In this document: piece after piece, positions 1-12,281 of the stretch
Position numbering within the stretch: the stretch's first letter is position 1
Layout of the letters: every line of letters begins with the position of its first letter
From: Cruorifilaria tuberocauda
Taxonomy: Eukaryota; Nematoda; Chromadorea; Rhabditida; Onchocercidae
Direction of reading: 5' to 3'
Assembly: GCA_013365365.1 (NCBI GenBank)
Contig: JABVXU010000136.1
Span: forward strand, 62,001 to 126,000
Length of the DNA stretch: 64,000 nucleotides
The notes under the pieces: model-generated
The model's database searches: none
Told to the model about the DNA's origin: nothing
What the model saw: the letters and a program-made list of their open reading frames with translations, nothing else
Position numbers and translations under genes: made by a program

Positions 1-2936
1 TGTAGCTTACGATGATTTCCGATGTGCACTGTGTGGATATAAATCCTTCCTGCATGACACATCAATAAATGTGAAATCAGCTTCTGATTAACGTTCGGCG
101 TAACGTCTCGTGGCAAATGTACGTTTTGTTTTAACACCTAAATTAATTTAAAAACAATTCGACCAAAATTATTTATTATCTATTTGAATTTCGCCGTATG
201 TTAAGCTATACTTGCTTATTAACCAGCTATTTTTGCATACTCGATAAAAAAAGCTTTTTTTTTAAGCCTTGAAGTAAAAATTTCATTTGAAAAATTACTT
301 CAAGCATGACATTCCTGCCACTAAGGAGAAAAGAAGTAAGACAGACAGATGGTCTACCGTTGACGCTTGCTGGTGATATCGGAAGTGCAGAAATGCATCG
401 AGGGAACTGAAAAAAAACATTCGATTTTATACTCAATTCACTGATTTCCAAAGGTTGACTATGATAGAGGAAATAAAACGAAGACCTGATTCCAACGATT
501 TTTGGCAGATGGAGTTGTCCAAGCCAATTTAACGGTTTCGTAGTCGCCAGGATTAACACTGATTAACAATTTGGAACCTGGTCCGATCAAGCCATACTGA
601 TGCAATAAATGATGACTTCGACGTGGATGAAATACCTCTACATCATAGTTTACCGACTGCCCCTGTTGTGCTTCCTCCTGCAAATCATAGTAATACAAAT
701 TTAAATTAAAACCTCAAAACTTGGTCGCATGGTGGGAAGAATTTATTTATCAGACTAACTTTCATTGGTATACTGGTAACTGTCGTGGAGGCTAAATCAA
801 AATGTTTTAGAATAACACCATGTAAAACGGGTCGAAGTGATGGACCAGCTTCAGCGCAAACAACATTACATGAAACATATTCGTTCATCTGCAAGCTTTG
901 TATTATTAAAATTATTTTTCAAATAAATACATAAAACCAATTATGTGTATAAACTCAGAAAAAGAATTGCACATGACTGAATGAAGAATTCGATTTTAAG
1001 ATGAAAAAGCTAAAATGTGTTTCAAAGTTATTGAAAAAATAAAGCAAAATTACCTTAGTGAGTGGTTTAGCGGTCGGAAGATAGATTTTATCCCTATTAC
1101 CATCTGTTACAGGATAAATAATGATGAAATAAACTTGCACATGAGTAATTGGAGCAAAACTAAAATATGTAAATCATTTACATATAAAATTCGACCTTTA
1201 AAGAATTAAAATAAAAAGATCAGTTTTAGAACAAACTTTTTGTCACCATCCAAAGCTTTTACAATTTTATTACGACTGATGATATCTTCTGTGATATGTT
1301 TCGTCAGCATAGCAATATCTTCATCACTGAAATATCTTTGTGCAACCAATTATGCCTTGAAAAAAGTATTACTCACTCTAAATCAAGTAAATAGACTACT
1401 GACATTGGTTTCTTTATAAATAATACTTTTTTTTTGAGCTAAAGACAAAGAAATTTTCAACTAAAACATGCCTCTTAAGAGAAGTAAAAACAATAATCGA
1501 GCCCATATTTGGAAATGTTTTTTTGATACCACTTTTGATTGTCAATGCATGCATTTCTTGCCTTGCAAGTTTCATTTTCAATGACAACCTTCGCTTACGA
1601 TTCTGAAAAGAAGGCAAACATATTAGTTATTTGCCACACATTTGCTCAAATCTGAAGTATTAGAAACTGCAAGTAATTTAATTACAATAATTTCTTTGTC
1701 GAAAAATCTACATTTCTTAAAAGAATGGATCCTACCTCAGACTTCATGTTTCTCAAGTCCTTTTTTTTCTTATCAATAAAATCAGGTAAATTTTCCTTGC
1801 TTCCCAGCTGCTTTTCATCAGTGTGCTGTCTCATACTGCTATCACCACGTTTGCCATATTTTCCAAAACACTTGAAACCGGAATTCACGTCTGACTGCTT
1901 TTTCTGTAACTCTGTCAACTCACTGATCGCTTCAACAGCAATTGAGATACCGTTAATTATTGAACAGGATGATAAATCAGCTTTAGCATCTGGGACGCCA
2001 CAGGATGCAAATGATTTCAATAACTGAAAAAAAAAACCAATTTCATGGGATTTACTGGTTGCAAAAACAAATTTCGTTAAGAGATTCGGAAGTTAAGCAT
2101 TAACAACATAAAATAACATTTGTAATGTGGAGTTTTTGTTCTTGATATTAAAAATTTTTTCTGCATCCCGATGCTCAGCATCTCGTATTTCTTGATCGAT
2201 ATCTTCACGATGAAAATGGACCTGATCTTGTGAGATGAGTTGTGTACCCCAATCTGGTGTAAGGAATCTGCCAACAAAATCAGAAATCACGAAACGCATT
2301 AGTCGCACACCATCTGGATAAATTTCGTCCACAATTCGATGAAATTCGAAAGCTGATTCAACGGCACAAGTCCAAAGCGTCTTCTCCACCTGATTTATTA
2401 CACGCATTTGTCCCGTTGTTGAATCTTTTAGAGGAATATCAATTTTCTGCAAATTAACTCTAGCTTAATATGAAAAAATATCAGTGACTGAGATATTCAT
2501 GATTACTTTATTCTTACTTAATCATCTCACATATATCCCATTCGCGTTATTTGTTATCTGTGTTAGGGTTGCCAGAAACAGCTCCCGAAACAAAAATTTG
2601 CATGTACATATATAATTTTAGAATTGCATATGCGAGATTTCCTCTGCTAGATCAGTAAGGGTCGAAAATCGCTGAAAAGAATAAAGCAAACTCGGATGGA
2701 TAAATACGACAATTTCACCACTTCTTTAATTTTTAAATTAAATTGAAAATAGAGCTAACAAAGTTGGAGGAAGTGGCGAAATCGGGTGAATGATCCAAGA
2801 CAATAACAGTTTTATGATCCGGACCTACAGTTACATCATTGACCGGTACATCGTCAGACATCTTCCATAATGCTGATAAGGGATCCGTGTGAATCCAACG
2901 AGTAGAATTAGTGGTAAATGAAGAAGTCGACAACAT
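1..2936 (-). CDS. INTS13: Integrator complex subunit 13 (Asunder), 5' part; 3' end lies beyond the window
   Basis: Subunit of Integrator, the nuclear complex that cleaves snRNA and attenuated nascent transcripts; Asunder is also linked to dynein recruitment and mitosis. Exons (transcript order): 2936-2760, 2446-2222, 2023-1736, 1602-1472, 1326-1237, 1159-1054, 888-760, 677-486, 406-299, 49-11. Phases agree throughout. Family motifs seen: HKTVIVLDH near the N terminus, TLWTCAVESAFEF, HFDLASTTVTSIPMK (nearly identical to human), VNYDVEVFHPRR and VNGRPSVCLTSFLLSGRNVMLE. The start could be ATG 2936 or the in-frame ATG 2861 (MSDDVP); an acceptor at 2956 could be the trans-splice site. Intron 4 has a GC donor (see separate entry). 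Head-to-head with the NuSAP-like gene. The last exon (49-11) is short and the least certain. Confidence 0.9.
1327..1471 (-). other. GC-AG intron (INTS13 intron 4)
   Basis: Exon 4 ends AAGAG and the intron begins GCATGT; the acceptor is ATATTTCAG. Only this join keeps the frame: it gives ..SLKS-DEDIAML.., matching human ..NAKS-DSHVRML... The nearby GT dinucleotides are all in phase 0 and would run into a TGA at the start of exon 5. Confidence 0.85.
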
Positions 2937-3588
2937 TAACGGAATTAAACAATTTCTAAATTATGATTGCATTTTAACTCATTATTATCAATTAACAAAT
3001 CGTCCTAGTTACAATTGAATGTAAAAAATACTTTTGGTACTGTATTTAAGGAATTGAAACTATTAGTCCACCACAAATTTCGAAGAATGAAAAAAAAGGA
3101 GTCACTGAATAACGACTCAGTGCCCTATAGTTCGACAATATACCCCTACATTTAGAATGGCCACTACATTGCTAATATCACTTTATTTTCTATCGCGAAC
3201 TGATTCCTACTCGATTGCATACTGACAGTTGACCTTTTATCGCGGGTTAATTCAGATTAACGAGGAGAGATGTGTGAGGAAGTAAGAATGTGGTGCGGGG
3301 GGTTGAAACACTGGAAGTATTGATTTGTTCTAACGATAATGGGCTAATATCGATTTTTTAAATTTTATCTATTCGCATTTCTCACTGATCTCCTCATTCT
3401 TTTCGTGTTTCTTCACTGCTATCTGATATTTCATGTCATTTTCTTTCGACGAATTGCATCCTTCTCTTCTAGTACTTTTTTCGCTCTCTTCTGATCTTTT
3501 TATTCTGTTCAGGTATTTCTCATGAATCTATCCTTTCATAAGTTATTCATCGTTATTTATTTGCAGAGTAACCACTTCATAGTAACAA
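2937..3588. promoter_or_regulatory. Divergent intergenic region between INTS13 and NuSAP-like gene
   Basis: About 650 bases between two oppositely directed start codons, so it probably carries both promoters. It contains small GC-richer patches (3236-3275, 3288-3305) in otherwise AT-rich DNA, and an acceptor TTATTTGCAG ending at 3566, 23 bases before the + strand ATG, a likely trans-splice site. No TATA box or other defined element was identified. Confidence 0.5.
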
Positions 3589-6500
3589 ATGGAAAATAAA
3601 TCGATGGATTTGGAAGCTATTCGAAAGCGCCTTTCTACATTGAAATATTCTCAGCTAAGAAAAGCTGCAAAACGTTATTTAATCAACGCTAATCAGAAGG
3701 TTATTAATATATTACTTATATCTGTGTCCTTCTACGTTAACATTGCTTGATAAATTAACACATACCATTATGCAGTGTTCTGAATTTGATGTACTTGAAC
3801 CATAGGAAAACTTAACTTCTGTTCAGTAGAATTAGCATAGTTGATTTTTGTGACACAAATTTCAACTACTTCGTACTGGTTAATTTTCTGATAGTTGGCT
3901 CTAATAATAACTAGAACTATGATGTTTGTATTTTTAATGTGATATAGATATTACATTAAAATCAATTATCTGGTGTAGATAAATTTATGTGGTGGATTAT
4001 CGACAGAAACCGCCATAAAATATCAGTTCTATTATATAAAATTTTTTCAGAAAGAAGTGCTAATAACCGAACTGTCGAAAGTTTGGAAAAGTAGGGAATA
4101 CAATAAAGAAAATATTACTCCGAAGAATGTTTCTGAATCTAAGGTGTTTCATTACTGTCCCATTATATTGCTTATATTTTTTTAATCCCAGCTCATTTTC
4201 TAGAAATATTTTCGATTGATATCTGTTGGTTTCATGATAGCTTTGGTTATAAAATGATAAAGAATCAGCGGATTCATACAATTTCTCTATTTTGCTATAT
4301 TTGTTTTATCTTCATCTCCGTTTCAGATGACCTTATTGTGCTCGCCTAAAAGTCCCTTGAATAATACACTTAACCAAACTTTTACTGTTGAACGAGATAG
4401 TAATAATGATGTGGAGTCAAGCACCGAAAAATTAATCGCAGCAAGTTCGGAAAGTTCTCAAATAATAGCTTCTGTTTTATATGATTATCTTTCAGTTCAA
4501 AATTTTTCCATAAAAAAAGAAAGAAGGGAGACTATGATCGATCCAAACTGATAATATTCTTTCGTTTCTTTTCAGATGAGGATCTAATCGAAAAAAAAAG
4601 CGTCTTTCAACATAGAGAGGAAACCAATTTGGTACCCTTAAATGCTTCCAATTTCATTCAAAAGACGGGGCGAGATATAAACTTCTCTTGCAGGGGGAAA
4701 TGTGCTGTACGTGGTGCGCGTAAGTTATCATATTGCACACATTATTACTATTATATTAAGTATTACCATTGTATGGATATTTTACGCTTTTATAATTCTT
4801 GAATATTTTATGGGTTCTGTTTACTTACTACTACATCTACTCATATTAGAACTGGTATGGTTGTTTCTGAAAATCCCGGAAAGAGAACTTTAAGGATTTG
4901 AAAATTCTAGGGATATAATGAAGTTATAAAAATGCTTTGAAGATTTAGTTGTTGCAAGATTTGCTGCACTCCATCAGAAATTGGTTGAGAAACAGCCAAC
5001 TTTGCAAGAGGTAGATGCAAATGTGAAGCGGAAGTTTGCAGAACATGAAAAAGAGGTTCCTGATACCTTTAAAGTAAGTTCATAGATAAGTTAGGATCAT
5101 AGGCTTGTTTAGATTTAATAGAAAATTTTAAAGATAGGATAATAAAATGACTGTATTCCATATGTTGACTGCTAAAAACCAATCCGATTTTTAATTTGGA
5201 TTATTATATAGTTGGCGGAAGAATTATCCAGTTAACTGGTTTTTAGTTATGATGGATTCACTATTCACTTATTCAATTGTTTGTAACGATTTGGGAAAGG
5301 CAGAACTTTAGTAGTTGCGGAATTTATAATTTCAAGACAAGAATGATCTACTATAAATTATTATAGCACGCTCTTAACTAAGCCGAGTATTTGACGGTTA
5401 AAATCCTGAGTCTGTGGGGATAATATTCAATTTTCAAGTTGCACTAAAGAATTGGATGGTTTTGATGATCTCGATTTAGAGAATTCTTTTCATAAAATTC
5501 TCAGGTAGTCGTCGTAAACTACATACATTTTCAGAGATTAGCCACGCCGAAAGTTTCAAAGAAAGCAAAGTCTGGAATGAGAATTCCATTAGAGACTGTA
5601 GGGTATGTCCTTGCTATATGTTTACGTGATGAATGAAATTTTCTCATCATCCGAATCATTTTCTTGTATAATTTCTTTGTTTTTCACGCATATCTTTTCA
5701 AATATCTTAATATGTTTTTAAGCATTCCAGAAGTTAGGAAAACAGATTTACGAATCCGAAGGCTGATTAAAGAGGCTTTGAATCTCTTTGTTATGATTTC
5801 CTTGCTCAGCGTGTTTTTGTTCAGATATAAATTCAAGAATGTTGATCAAAGTCCATCGAAGATGGATTTTTCGTTTTCAAAAATAAATGACACAAAAAGT
5901 GATTTCTCAACGATGCAGAGCTACGTGGATGTTGATTCACAGTCTCAAGTATTACTTCCTGACAGAGGGAGAGCACCAAAGGTATGTTATTAATTCTTTT
6001 AAATTTTGAATAATTTTTGTGCTTTTTAAGGACAGCTTAACGTTTTTATTTAAATCCAGGGTTTGGCAGTCATGTTTAGCATTTTACAGATCTCTCTGAA
6101 AGAGCTAACACAAAAATTCAATATTAAACAAGTTCGACGATCTCCGAGGCTTACTAAGTCAAATAAACATACTAATTCTTTGATCGTGCCACAACTAAGT
6201 ACACGTCTGCAAAGACTGGCTACTCCGAAAGGGAAAAATCCTGAGGGTAAGTTGTTTTGTAGTTCTCGGGATTGAAACTTTGATCATTTTCCAATAATAT
6301 TTAATCTGCTAGTTGAATTGATATTGTTAATGACTTTCATTTATTCATTCAGTCTTACTGACGGAAAGTGAAAAGAAAGCGCTTCGCAGATATGGACACC
6401 GGTATGTACCCTATCGTCGTATGATACCTTATGTGGATACCACAAAAATGACTGATAATCAGTTCCAAGAAGCAAAAGCGCTTGGGAAAATACAGACTTT

Positions 6501-6711
6501 CACAGCTGTTTCTACTTCAAGGTTTTGTTCCGTTATGCTCAAAATTTTCCGAAAGATTTTGGACTTTATTTGTAGCTCTGCAATTTGATTAATGATGGGT
6601 TATATATATATATATATATCAATTTGTTCCAGAATCGAAACACGCCACCAACTTCGCTTGAAACGTGATCGGGATCGTCAACAGATATTACGAGCAAAAC
6701 GTGGCTGTTGA
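3589..6711 (+). CDS. NUSAP1: NuSAP-like spindle and chromosome-associated protein
   Basis: Likely homologue of nucleolar and spindle-associated protein, a microtubule and DNA binding protein of mitosis. Exons: 3589-3699, 4051-4143, 4327-4399, 4576-4719, 4949-5073, 5535-5602, 5723-5981, 6060-6246, 6353-6521, 6633-6711; sum 435 codons plus stop (human about 441). Seen: an N-terminal SAP-like helix pair (LKYSQLRKAAKRYLINANQK.., residues about 19-50); in exon 5 RFAALHQKLVEKQ..VDANVKRKFAEHEK, matching the NuSAP LHxxxFxxM..IxxYxxRKxxxFxEH signature; a basic middle; and a C-terminal LKRDRDRQQILRAKRGC resembling the NuSAP KREQERKEKKAK..MRRG tail. Less certain points: the exon 3 donor (GTAATA) and a hydrophobic run in exon 7. 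An AATAAA lies at 7148. Assignment rests on motif order and length, not on a search. Confidence 0.7.
6601..6619. repeat. (TA)n microsatellite
   Basis: Pure alternating TA run in the last intron of the NuSAP-like gene, 13 bases upstream of its acceptor. Confidence 0.95.
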
Positions 6712-7446
6712 AGGAAGTACAAATCAAGCACCAATTTCAGCATTGCCACATTGTTGAAGGATTAAGGCATGAAGTAGCTAAGTTTTCTATTTATTTGAAT
6801 TTGATTAGCCTGGAGCTTTCTCGTTACTTTCTAAAAGCTTTTGTTTATACTTAGTTTCTACTGAATCTTATGTAAAGCATTGCTTTATGATGAATTTTTT
6901 GATTCAGTGTTTTATTTTTTTTTACGCAGATCTTATATTTGTATTTATAATACACAAGTTTTATGCACTTTCACTAATTAATTTGAACTATAGTTTAAGT
7001 GAATGGGCTCCAACTCTAAACTTTCCTAAATATTTAATGCGCAATGGTTAGCCCAAGCACTTTTACAGCTAGAGATAATATTAATCTATCACTTATTTAT
7101 TGTCATGTTGAGCATATTATTGTCATATTATTTGTTTAAATATATCAAATAAATTTGAAATGTTTCATATCAGAAAATTGGAATGTTTCATATCAAAATT
7201 GTTATCATATCAATGATTTTTTTGGATTTTTAAAAAATTTTTTAAATAATATCCTCAATCACTTAATATAGTTATCGATGATTCAGGAGAGTGAGCCAAA
7301 AAACTATATTATATAAAGTGTGAAATGCAGCAGATTGATGTTACAGGTCATTATTTCTCCACTTTGCATAAATTTGTTTAGTCATGCAAGTTTTACGGAA
7401 AGGGACTTCATTGATTCGACTCATCTCATTGATTCAGCTCCGCGAA
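6712..7446. other. Intergenic, NuSAP-like 3' UTR and CPT2 upstream region
   Basis: AT-rich, no coding exon recognised. Contains a poly(A) signal AATAAA at 7148-7153, direct repetition of GAAATGTTTCATATC-like text around 7157-7195, and an acceptor ATTGATTCAG ending at 7437, ten bases before the proposed CPT2 ATG. Confidence 0.5.
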
Positions 7447-10400
7447 ATGTCAGCAGGGTACGTCATATTATTGAATATGCGAAAGTTATTTCACAGGAAA
7501 TTCAGGAGTTAAAATTTTTGTCAATATTTTCAATTTGACAACTATTCGTGAAATACTCGTACATCTTTCTATTCATCAAACATATAGTACAAAAGACTTA
7601 AGTAACAGCAGGATATTAAGTTTTCGTTTATTTCATCTTATTTATGGAATCTGGTAGATACTAGATGGTTTCTTCATTCACTAAATTTACCATTTATTGA
7701 AAAATTTTTCAGTACTCAAAAATTAAGAGGTGATGATTATCAATATGTTCACAAAAGTGACATTCCAACGTATCATTTCCAGAGAAGTCTTCGAAGATTG
7801 CCGATCCCGAATCTGTCGGATTCGTGTCGTAGGTAGTTCTGTTTAAGGGATATTCATTTTGGTTATTTTATTGCTTAGTGAAATAAATATTTATAAGCAA
7901 CAAATAATAATATAAAGCATTCCTCTACTTTTCAGACTTGTAGGGGCTGCAGAAGCTGTACTTCAGAAGAGAGAATTAGAATTGTTGAAAAATCTCGTAG
8001 AAGATTTTGCAGCACGGGAAGGTCCAGGTAAATGCGGAAATTCAATCTTCCATAATTATATAGCTTATTGTACGAAGTAAAATGCTTTCAGAATTACAGA
8101 AAGAGCTCATATTATATGATAAACGAAATCAGCATACAAGTTTTATATCAGAACCGTGGTTTGATATGTACCTGAGCGATCGCCTTCCATGCCCCATTAA
8201 TTCTAATCCGTTCATGGTTTATGCTCCTGATCCAAATCCAGCGTATAATGATCAGGCATGAGTCAATCTATATGAATAAATTCCTTAATTTTAGTCCTAT
8301 TAATTATGCAAGAGTTATTGGTTATTGAGTCAGTTTGTTCATTTAGTTCATTACATATATCTAACTGCATGCCAATTACAAGCTTTTTTCGACTACATTA
8401 GATATTCATAACATATATAAAAATAAAAGCATGAGAAATTGTAAGTCCCGTTTGGTTAGAATGTCTACTGATTACTGGATAAATGAATTGTTGAACTAAT
8501 TTTTGGAAATTTGTATTCATATAGAATATTTTGCAACTCACTTTAGCTTACTCGAGCAACAAATTTGATTATTTCATACGGTCGTATTAAACGTGCATTG
8601 GATGCAGAGTGTTTAGCGCCTGAAATGTATTATATGAATCCCAAAATTGCTACTTCAACGCCGTTTAAATGGATTTGCAAGTTAGTGTATTTCCATATTC
8701 TACTAAGATTTCTTTTTTCCATAAAAGATTCTGTAATGAATCAGACTATATAAGTTTCATATTATTTGCGTTTTTATGAAGAACTCTTTATATAAAAACG
8801 AATGAAGAAAATAATACATGGAAAAGTAAAACCAAATTTTTGTGAACTCTAAATATAATTTTGAGCCTTCCAGAAATTTATCAGAAAATTTACGCTGGTA
8901 CGGTGCAGCGGCTTTTGGTGCATTTCCATTGGACATGAGCCAGTACAAATCACTTTTTGGCAGTTCACGTATTCCACAAAAAGGAAAAGATCGGCATTTG
9001 CATTGTGCTGATTCTAAACATTTCATTGTCTTGCGCGGGGGAAAAATTTATTCTGTTGATTTGTTTGACAGATATGGTATGTTACTGATGAAAGTGAGCA
9101 ATTCAAAAATAGCATAAGTCGGATATTATGAATGATACAAATGCATTTAATTTATTTGTTATTCGCAAAATACCTTCTACATATTTATTTTATTGTGATG
9201 AAGTTTATAACTGTAGGTTCAATTGTGCCTGCCGAGCAAGTTCAGGCTTGTCTCTCCGTTGTATTGTCCGAACCGATTCAATTAAAATCGGAAGACTGTG
9301 TAGGATCTTTAACTTCACTCGAACGCGACCAGTGGGCAAAGGTCAAGTTTTCTTGTAAGCTTTCTTTCACTGACTTTTTTCAAAGTTTTTATTTTCTCTT
9401 TAAAATTAATTATTCACAACTTAATTGTAGAGGCTTGAACTTATTTTAGCAGCTGCTGCACTTCTCGATAAACATTCTTTGATACACTCGAATAACTAAT
9501 TTACAGAAAACTGTGCTGACAATGGAAACGTGAAAGGATTTGCCATAATTCGAAATATATTTTAGATTCGATCTGAATTATCTTCAATTGGCAGCAATTC
9601 AGCAAGCTTAGCACAGATCGATAATAGTTTGTTTGTCGTTTGTCTGGATCCACTGAAAAGTGATAACTTAGATCAACTGGCTAAGAACTTACTAAGTGGT
9701 GGCGACGCTAGGAACAGGCATGAATTTTCAAGGATTTCACGTGAATTTTTAATTCGGACAAGTTGGCTAACTTTTAAATGACGATAAATGCAATGCTTAT
9801 ATAACAATTAATTAGTTGAAATTTGAGTGAAACAAACCAAGTGGCTATCCTTTCAACATTTGTTTTAAGAGAATATTTGAGTTATCTTGCTGATCTTTTT
9901 AGTAAACAAATGATGGATATGTTACTTTTTAGATGGTTCGATAAATGCTTTCAATTGATAGTTGACGCACAAGGTATGGCTACGATAAATTTTGAACATA
10001 GTTGGGGCGATGGTGTTGCTATACTTCGTCTAATGGAGGAATCATTTTGTGATACGAAACAAAATCATTTCGTTCATCCCAATCAGATTTTTAATGTCGA
10101 AGCACATTTAGGAAGTAATTTCCGACCAGTTGGTTGGTATTTTTATATATACTTTTCAACTATCTAAAATTCTGGAAAGCTCTCAAAAGCTACTGTTTAT
10201 AAGAAAAAACTCAGCTTTGATTTGAAGCTATGTTTCATGGAGGTTTAAATGTTTAAATGATTGAATTTAAATGATCTAAAGTTTTGCATCATATGACATT
10301 AAGTAGTTTTAATCAAACAGTATAAACCGTATATATGGCAAATCATATCACTCCATAAAGATTTTAACTTAAGAAATGATTTTGATTTCTGGTTTCATCT

Positions 10401-11795
10401 CAAAATTTTTAGCAAGTATCATGAAATATTTTGCAGAATTTATGTTGACCGACTCAATACGCCAAAAAATTGTAGAAGCTCAAGCAAGACACATTGCGAT
10501 AGGATCCAGAGTGTGTTTTAGCTCTGTAGAATATTTCGAAATGAATCGGCAAACTATCAAACGATCAAAATTATCACCAGACTCTATCATGCAGTTAGCA
10601 ATCCAATTAACTTTTTATAAGTTATTTAAGCAATTCGTTCCATCTTACGAATCCTGCAGTACTGCGGTTTTTTTAAAGGTAAACTTAAATTCTTTCATAA
10701 ACTTTTGAAATTCTTGTATAGCTCTTTGCACACAACTCAATGATGACCATAATAACTTATAAAAATTAACACTAGAATGACATAGAACGGCGTTTTTTTA
10801 CTGTAGAACGCGGCATTTATAAACGGTAGTTATGCTCCTGGTAATTGATACATCTCTGTGATGAATTTAAGGGACGAACAGAATGCATACGTTCAGCAAC
10901 ATGTGCTACAACTAATGCAGTTTTGGCAATTGAAGATAATAAAGGCGATATTGATGAACATCTAAGAAAATGTTCTGAAACACATTCACAACTAGTGAAA
11001 GAAGCTGCAACAGGTAATTGATACAGGTGATGCTGTTTATATTGTTATAACTTAAGTAAAAATGTACTTCCATTGAAGGTCAAGGTTTTGATCGTCACTT
11101 AATGGGTTTACGTTGTACTGCTGAACGGCTTGGTTGGTCACAGCCAAAATTGTTCGATAGTGAAGTGTACAAATATATGAATCGTTTTATCCTGTCAACA
11201 TCAACTCTTTCAACAGAAACCATAACATTTGGTGGATTTGGCCCGGTTGTTCCTGATGGTTTTGGTATTGGTTACAATGTACTCAATAACAAGATGGGAG
11301 CTCTTATTTCATCCTATAAGGTCATTGCTGCGCTATTTTTATTCAACTTAACATTAATAAAAGAGAAATGTTAATATTTTTTAAATGCATTTCGTAAGGC
11401 ATAAGAACTTCTGAAAAAAGATATAAAAGGATTTTTAAATCATAACAATCTATTTGGTGGGGGATTAAAAAAACTGTCCGAAGACAACTCCCGATTTGCA
11501 ACTGGTTTCGACTTGTAAAGTGAAAGATTAAATTTTTGCTGAAGTCAGCTTTTATTCCCTTGTTGAAAAGGAAAGGATTTTGATTTTTTAATTTGTCTTT
11601 TTCTTCATACAGATTTATTAACTACAACAGATTGCTAAATTAAATAAAGTGATAAAGTAACAGCAGAAATATTGATATCGAAAAATTTTCACTTTTGCAT
11701 TGAAAGTGTTTTTTCAGAATCAACGCAGTGCGGATGCATTTGCTGATTCACTTCTGGAAAGTTTGGATATTTTGAGAAATATAATCGTTAAATAA
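7447..11795 (+). CDS. CPT2: Carnitine O-palmitoyltransferase 2, mitochondrial
   Basis: Inner-membrane enzyme that reforms acyl-CoA from acylcarnitine in the matrix for beta-oxidation. Exons: 7447-7484, 7713-7832, 7936-8027, 8092-8255, 8547-8680, 8874-9076, 9217-9341, 9566-9717, 9933-10132, 10437-10678, 10872-11013, 11079-11320, 11718-11795; 643 codons (human 658). Seen: SLRRLPIPNLSDSCRR, EPWFDMYLSDR, YNDQ-LTRATN, LRWYGAAAFGAFPLDMSQY, the catalytic-His motif NFEHSWGDGVAIL, KLSPDSIMQLAIQL, YESCSTA, GQGFDRHLMGLR, STSTLS and GGFGPVVPDGFGIGY. Introns 4 and 8 have GC donors. The first exon (MSAGYVILLNMR) is the weakest part: it was chosen because its phase fits and an acceptor lies ten bases upstream; a longer presequence is possible. 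The poly(A) signal AATAAA is at 11992. Confidence 0.95.
8256..8546 (+). other. GC-AG intron (CPT2 intron 4)
   Basis: Exon ends GATCAG, intron starts GCATGA, acceptor CACTTTAG. The join gives YNDQ-LTRATN, identical to the human CPT2 sequence at this point; reading through meets TGA two codons after CAG. Confidence 0.92.
9718..9932 (+). other. GC-AG intron (CPT2 intron 8)
   Basis: Exon ends AGGAACAG, intron starts GCATGA, acceptor CTTTTTAG. The join restores Arg-Trp in GGDARNR-WFDKCF, aligned to human GDGTNRWFDKSF. The only nearby GT (9740) has the wrong phase for exon 9. Confidence 0.92.
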
Positions 11796-12281
11796 CATTA
11801 AGATGTGTGATCATTTATCTTTCATCCCTTTAAGCTGTGATAACCTAAGTTTTAAATCTCTTATACTGTGATAGCTTGAATATGATGCTTGATTCTCTTA
11901 AACTGTGATAACCTGAAGTGTGTTTTTCGCCTTTTTAAGCTGCGATACCTGAAATGAACAGTAATTCATCGTGTTTCTGCTATTTCAAGTCAATAAATAT
12001 TCATAAGGACTTTTTATTATTTTATAACTTCGGTGTTATACTCATAAATATATTCTTTGTTAATAATTCCTAAAAACTAATAGGACAAAGCTTTAATCTC
12101 CTCTATTAAATAAGAGTTGAAAATTTGTTTGTGCTATTTCTGTCCTTTCCGTATCAAAACAGATTCACAATTTTAATTTTTTAGAATTTATAGAGAAGTG
12201 AAAAGATTATAGATTCTTCTCGGCTGTTTTCCTAAGATAAAAAATATTGAGGTCTATAGGGAACGCTTAATTTAAGGAATT
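11796..12281. other. CPT2 3' UTR and spacer to NDUFAF3
   Basis: Holds the imperfect repeat array at 11835-11950, AATAAA at 11992-11997 and an acceptor TTAATTTAAG ending at 12276, five bases before the next ATG, suggesting that NDUFAF3 mRNA is trans-spliced. Nothing coding seen. Confidence 0.55.
11835..11950 (+). repeat. Four imperfect copies of CTGTGATAACCT in the CPT2 3' UTR
   Basis: Copies at 11835, 11866, 11903 and 11940 (the last reads CTGCGATACCT). Each is preceded by TTAAG/TTATA/TTAAA and three are followed by GAA or AAG. Spacing is 31, 37 and 37 bases. They lie between the CPT2 stop codon and its AATAAA. Confidence 0.8.

Noticed and set aside
8757..9026. 89-codon open frame on - opposite CPT2 exon 6
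   Set aside because: It is the reverse strand of a well-supported CPT2 exon, so a shadow.
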